Shown here: in pieces, positions 60,298 through 64,000 of the stretch
How positions within the stretch are numbered: position 1 is the first letter of the stretch
Layout of the letters: the number at the start of each line of letters is the position of its first letter
Source of the DNA: Euonymus europaeus
Taxonomy: Eukaryota; Streptophyta; Magnoliopsida; Celastrales; Celastraceae
Direction: 5' to 3'
DNA length: 64,000 nucleotides
Assembly (NCBI GenBank): GCA_963580455.1
Contig: OY756961.1
Coordinates: 13,125,001 to 13,189,000 of the forward strand
Made by a program: the position numbers and the translations under genes
Notes under the pieces: generated by a model
The model's database searches: none
Seen by the model: only the letters and a program-made list of their open reading frames with translations
Told to the model about the DNA's origin: nothing

Positions 60298-61880
60298 ATT
60301 TGTCATAGAAAGTTGGTGTTTTGGAATCTAGGAAGCTTATACTCGTAAAATTTGACATACATGAACAATAAAAAGTCAATCCCGAGCAACTTTGATGGTC
60401 CGAAGTTGCTCAACTCTCTCTATGGAGGAGCTCTTAACGGTTTTGTCTATTTGTCATAGAAAGTTGGTGTTTTGGCATCAAAATAATGTAGGAAGCTTAT
60501 ACTCGTTAAAGTTGACATAGAAGAACAATAAAAAGTCTATCCCGAGCAACTTTGATAGTCCGAAGTTGCTCAACTCTCTCTATGGAGGAGCTTTTAACGG
60601 TTTTGTCCATTAGTCGTAGAAAGTTGGTGTTTTAGCATCGAAATAATGTAGGAAGCTTATACTCGTAAAAGTTGACATAGAAGAACAATAAAAAGTCAAC
60701 ACCGAGCAACTTTGATGGTCCGAAGTTGCTCAACTCTCACTATGGAGGACTCTTTTAACTGTTTTATCCATTTGTCATAGAAAGTTGATGTTTTGGAATC
60801 CAAATAATGTAGGAAGCTTATACTCGTAAAATTTGACATAGAAGAACAATAAAAAGTCTATCCCGAGAACCTTTGATATTTCGGAGTTGCTCAACTCTCT
60901 CTATGGAGGAGCTTTTAACGGTTTTATCTATTTGTCATAGAAAGTTGGTGTTTTGGAATCGAAATAATGTAGGAAGCTTATACTCGTAAAAGTTGACATA
61001 GAAGAATAATAAACAGTCTACCCCGAGCAACTTTGATCGTCCGAAGTTGCTCAACTCTCTCTATGGAGGAGCTTTTAACGGTTTTGTCTATTTGTCATAG
61101 AAAGTTGGTGTTTTGGAATCTAGGAAGCTTATACTCGTAAAATTTGACATAGATGAACAATAAAAAGTATATCCCGAGCAACTTTGATGGTCCGAAGTTG
61201 CTCAAATCTCTTTATGGAGGAGCTCTTAACGGTTTTGTCTATTTGTCATAGAAAGTTGGTGTTTTGGCATCGAAATAATCTATGAAGCTTATACCCGTAA
61301 AATTTGACATATGAGAACAATACAAAATGTACACTGAACAACTTTGATGGTCCGAAGTCGCTGAATTTTCTCTATGGAGGAGCTTTTAACGGTTTTGTCC
61401 ATTTGTCATAGAAAGTTGGTGTTTTGGCATCGAAATAATCTAGGAAGCTTATACTCGTAAAAGTTGACAAAGAAGAACAATAAAAAGTATATCCCGAGCA
61501 ACTTTGATAGTCCGAAGTTGCTCAACTCTCTCTATGGAGGAGCTCTTAACGGTTTTGTCCATTTGTCATAGAAAGTTGGTGTTTTGGCATCGAAGTAATG
61601 TAGGAAGCATATACTCGTAAAAGTTGACAAAGAAGAACAATAAAAAGTATATCCCGAGCAACTTTGATAGTCCGAAGTTGCTCAACTCTCTCTATGGAGG
61701 AGCTCTTAACGGTTTTGTCCATTTGTCATAGAAAGTTGGTGTTTTGGCATCGAAGTAATGTAGGAAGCTTATACTCGTAAAATTTGACAAAGAAGAACAA
61801 TAAAAGGTATATCCCGAGCAACTTTGATAGTCCGAAGTTGCTCAACTCTCTCTATGGAGGAGCTTTTAACGGTTTTGTAA
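60298..61880 (+). repeat. D K L M N D E A B B block, copy of 51992-53414
   Basis: Starts: D 60298 (ACATACATGAAC), K 60449, L 60609, M 60770, N 60930, D 61090, E 61241, A 61401, B 61561, B 61721. It keeps both B monomers, whereas the earlier copy has one. The first B has AAGCATATACTCG and the second AAAGGTATATCCC, matching the two B copies at the end of each 10-mer. Confidence 0.88.
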
Positions 61881-63482
61881 ATTTGTCATAGAAAGTTGGT
61901 GTCTTGGCATCGAAGTAATCAAGGAAGCTTATACTCGTAAAACTTGACATAGAAGAACAATAAAAATTCTATCCCGAGCAACTTTGATGGTCCGAAGTTG
62001 CTCAACTCTCTCTATGGAGGAGCTATATTAACGGTTTTGTCTATTTGTCATAGAAAGTTGGTGTTTTGGCATCGAAATAATCTATGAAGCTTATACCCGT
62101 AAAATTTGACATATGAGAACAATACAAAATGTACACCGAACAACTTTGATGGTCCGAAGTCGCTGAATTTTCTCTATGGAGGAGCTTTTAACGGTTTTTT
62201 CCATTTGTCATAGAAAGTTGGTGTTTTGGCATCGAAATAATCTAGGAAGCTTATACTCGTAAAAGTTGACAAAGAAGAATAATAAAAAGTATATCCCGAG
62301 CAACTTTGATAGTCCGAAGTTGCTCAACTCTCTCTATGGAGGAGCTTTTAACGGTTTTGTCTATTTGTCATAGAAAGTTGGTGTTTTAGCATCGAAATAA
62401 TCTAGGAAGCTTATACTCGTAAAATTTGACATAGAAGAACAATAAAAAGTCTATCCCGAGCAACTTTGATGGTCCGAAGTTGCTCAACTCTCTCTATGGA
62501 GGAGCTCTTAACGGTTTTGTCCATTTGTCATAGAAAGTTGGTGTTTTGGCATCGAAGTAATGTAGGAAGCTTATACTCGTAAAAGTTGACAAAGAAGAAC
62601 AATAAAAAGTATATCACGAGCAACTTTGATAGTCCTAAGTTGCTCAACTCTCTCTATGGAGGAGCTTTTAACGGTTTTGTCCATTTGTCATAGAAAGTTG
62701 ATGTTTTGGCATCGAAATAATGTTGGAAGCTTATACTCGTAAAATTTGACATAGAAGAACAATAAAAAGTCTATCCCGAGCAACTTTCATTGTCCGAAGT
62801 TGCTCAACTCTCTCTATGGAGGAGCTTTTAACGGTTTTGTCCATTTGTCATAGAAAGTTGGTGTTTTGGCATCAATATAATGTAGGAAGCTTATACTCAT
62901 AAAATTTGACATAGAAGAACAATAAAATTTGTACAGCGAGCAACTTTGATGATCCAAAGTCGCTCAACACTCTCTATTGAAGAGCTTTTAACGGTTTTGT
63001 CCATTTGTCATAGAAAGTTGGTGTTTTGGCATCAAAATAATGTAGGAAGCTTATACCCGTAAAAGTTGACAAAGAAGAACAATAAAAAGTATATCCCGTG
63101 CAACTTTGATAGTCCGAAGTTGCTCAACTCTCTCTATGGAGGAGCTTTTAACGGTTTTGTCTATTTGTCATAGAAAGTTGGTGTTTTGGCATCCAAATAA
63201 TCTAGGAAGCTTATACTCGTAAAATTTGACGTAGAAGAACAATAAAAAGTCTATCCCGAGCAACTTTGATAGTTCGGAGTTGATCAACTCTTTCTATGGA
63301 GGAGCTTTTAACGGTTTTGTCCATTTGTCATAGAAAGTTGATGTTTTGGCATCGAAATAATGTAGGAAGCTTATACTCGTAAAATTTGACATAGAAGAAC
63401 AATAAAAAGTCTATCCCGAGCAACTTTCATAGTCCGAAGTTGCTCAACTCTCTCTATGGAGGAGCTTTTATCGGTTTTGTAC
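61881..63482 (+). repeat. Single, unexpanded copy of the 10-mer region
   Basis: Starts: C 61881 (162 bp, GAGCTATATTAACGG), E 62043, A 62203, A-like 62363, B 62523, P 62683, F/J 62843, K 63003 (CCCGTGCAAC), X 63163, P 63323. It goes straight from the first 8 monomers to the exit monomers (57897-like), so it corresponds to the first C and the last K of 53415-57896 without the internal repeats. P at 63323 ends in GCTTTTATCGGTTTTGTAC, as F at 58217 does, so a monomer was lost there by exchange. Confidence 0.88.
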
Positions 63483-64000
63483 ATTTGTCATAGAAAGTTG
63501 GTGTTTTGGCATCGAAATAATCTAGGAAGCTTATACTCGTAAAAGTTGACAAAGAAGAATAATAAAAAGTATATCCCGAGCAACTTTGATAGTCCGAAGT
63601 TGCTCAACTCTCTCTATGGAGGAGCTTTTAACGGTTTTGTCTATTTGTCATAGAAAGTTGGTGTTTTAGCATCGAAATAATCTAGGAAGCTTATACTCGT
63701 AAAATTTGACATAGAAGAACAATAAAAAGTCTATCCCGAGCAACTTTGATGGTCCGAAGTTGCTCAACTCTCTCTATGGAGGAGCTCTTAACGGTTTTGT
63801 CCATTTGTCATAGAAAGTTGGTGTTTTGGCATCGAAGTAATGTAGGAAGCTTATACTCGTAAAAGTTGACAAAGAAGAACAATAAAAAGTATATCACGAG
63901 CAACTTTGATAGTCCTAAGTTGCTCAACTCTCTCTATGGAGGAGCTTTTAACGGTTTTGTCCATTTGTCATAGAAAGTTGATGTTTTGGCATCGAAATAA
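63483..64000 (+). repeat. Start of a new 8-mer tandem copy (1,280 bp offset), cut by window end
   Basis: A 63483, A-like 63643, B 63803 and 38 bp of P (63963) repeat A 62203, A-like 62363, B 62523 and P 62683. The A monomers at 62203 and 63483 share GAAGAATAATAAAAAG, which the other A copies in the 10-mers lack. The unit would be A, A-like, B, P, F/J, K, X, P. Confidence 0.85.

Larger units (their letters stand above)
1..64000 (+). repeat. Uninterrupted 160-bp satellite array, candidate centromeric DNA
   Basis: Every stretch of the window is a copy of one 160-bp unit, always head to tail on the same strand, about 400 copies. Monomer 1 (1-160) has 60 G or C bases. All copies share ATTTGTCATAGAAAGTTGG at the start, AGGAAGCTTATACTCGTAA near position 42, GAACAATAAAAAG near 75 and CTCTCTCTATGGAGGAGC near 127. 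Most contain a HindIII site (AAGCTT, monomer position 45-50); A, B and D copies also carry a SacI site (GAGCTC). About 16 classes of monomer can be told apart by shared substitutions and indels. There are no inversions, no unique spacers and no inserted elements. Satellite arrays of this unit length with multi-level HORs are typical of plant and animal centromeres; the centromere role is inference. I do not recognise the family by name. Confidence 0.97.

Noticed and set aside
1..64000. CRISPR array or phage/bacterial direct repeats
   Set aside because: There are no unique spacers; the whole unit is repeated, and units are 151-163 bp.
1..64000. Known plant satellites (for example the Arabidopsis 178-bp or rice 155-bp centromere repeats)
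   Set aside because: Unit length and sequence do not match those I know. Naming a family would be a guess.
1..64000. 5S rRNA, tRNA or rDNA spacer arrays
   Set aside because: No internal control region, tRNA A/B boxes with cloverleaf, or rRNA core sequence is present in the monomer.

Overview
The whole 64 kb window is one unbroken, single-orientation array of a tandem satellite DNA. The repeat unit is 160 bp (37.5% GC counted in the first monomer) and the window holds about 400 monomers. I found no gene, RNA gene, transposon, CRISPR array or unique spacer on either strand. Monomer length near one nucleosome repeat, AT-richness, layered higher-order repeats (HORs) and no insertions are what one expects of a eukaryotic centromeric or pericentromeric satellite, most likely from a plant. 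I do not recognise the sequence as a named family and cannot give the species; an animal source is not excluded.

Phase used: monomer base 1 is the first A of ATTTGTCATAG, which is base 1 of the window. Monomer classes, by diagnostic bases: A (AATCTAGG, GTTGACAAAG, TATATCCCG); B (GAAGTAATGTAGG, GTTGACAAAG); C (GTAAATTTG start, AACTTGACATAG); D (151 bp, GGAATCTAGG, 9 bp deleted); E (AATCTATGAAGC, TACCCGTAA, CATATGAGAAC, GTCGCTGAATTTTC); F (CATCAATATAATG, CTTTCATAG); G (CATCCATATAATG, TTTCACATAG); H (GTCAAAG, TTTTAACATCG, ACATATAGGAAC, GTGTACACC); I (CTTCATTTG, AACTTGAAATAG, GAGAACCTTTGATAGTTCGG); J (ATTGTACACCG, GATGATCCAAAG, ATTGAAGAGC); K (CATCAAAATAATG); L (ATTAGTCGTAG, GTCAACACC, CTCTCACTATGG; L' is similar with GAGTTTTTAAC); M (GGAATCCAAATAATG); N (GGAATCGAAATAATG, AAACAGTCTACCCCG); P (GTTGATGTTTTGG, F-like 3' half); Q (GTTGATG, AATCTAGTAAGC).

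Layout: 1-6846 holds 14/15-mer HORs (D E A B B C F G G H I J M N) and two 5-mer tandems. 6847-14953 starts with a 6-mer tandem and ends in a complete 16-mer HOR (11612-14162). 14954-17529 holds an 8-mer of 1,288 bp. 17530-24073 is dominated by a 9-mer of 1,440 bp. 24074-29517 is a 19-mer of 3,042 bp, nearly duplicated. 29518-31917 is a 13-mer-like block. 31918-38111 is a shorter second copy of 6847-14953. From 34770 to 51991 run seven copies of the 16-mer HOR or its 14/18-mer derivatives, organised from 37321 into two copies of a 7,655 bp super-unit. 51992-58216 has a three-fold 10-mer of 1.6 kb. 58217-59175 is rich in F/G monomers. 59176-64000 repeats the 52-58 kb region in a less expanded form and ends in a nascent 8-mer duplication.

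The notable element inside the monomer is a conserved 28-bp dyad (9-bp perfect arms, 10-bp loop). It is intact in most classes, broken in E, and in I and most M monomers replaced by a different 14-bp palindrome. The pattern of HORs, chimeric monomers and shared private variants records repeated unequal exchange and local duplication.
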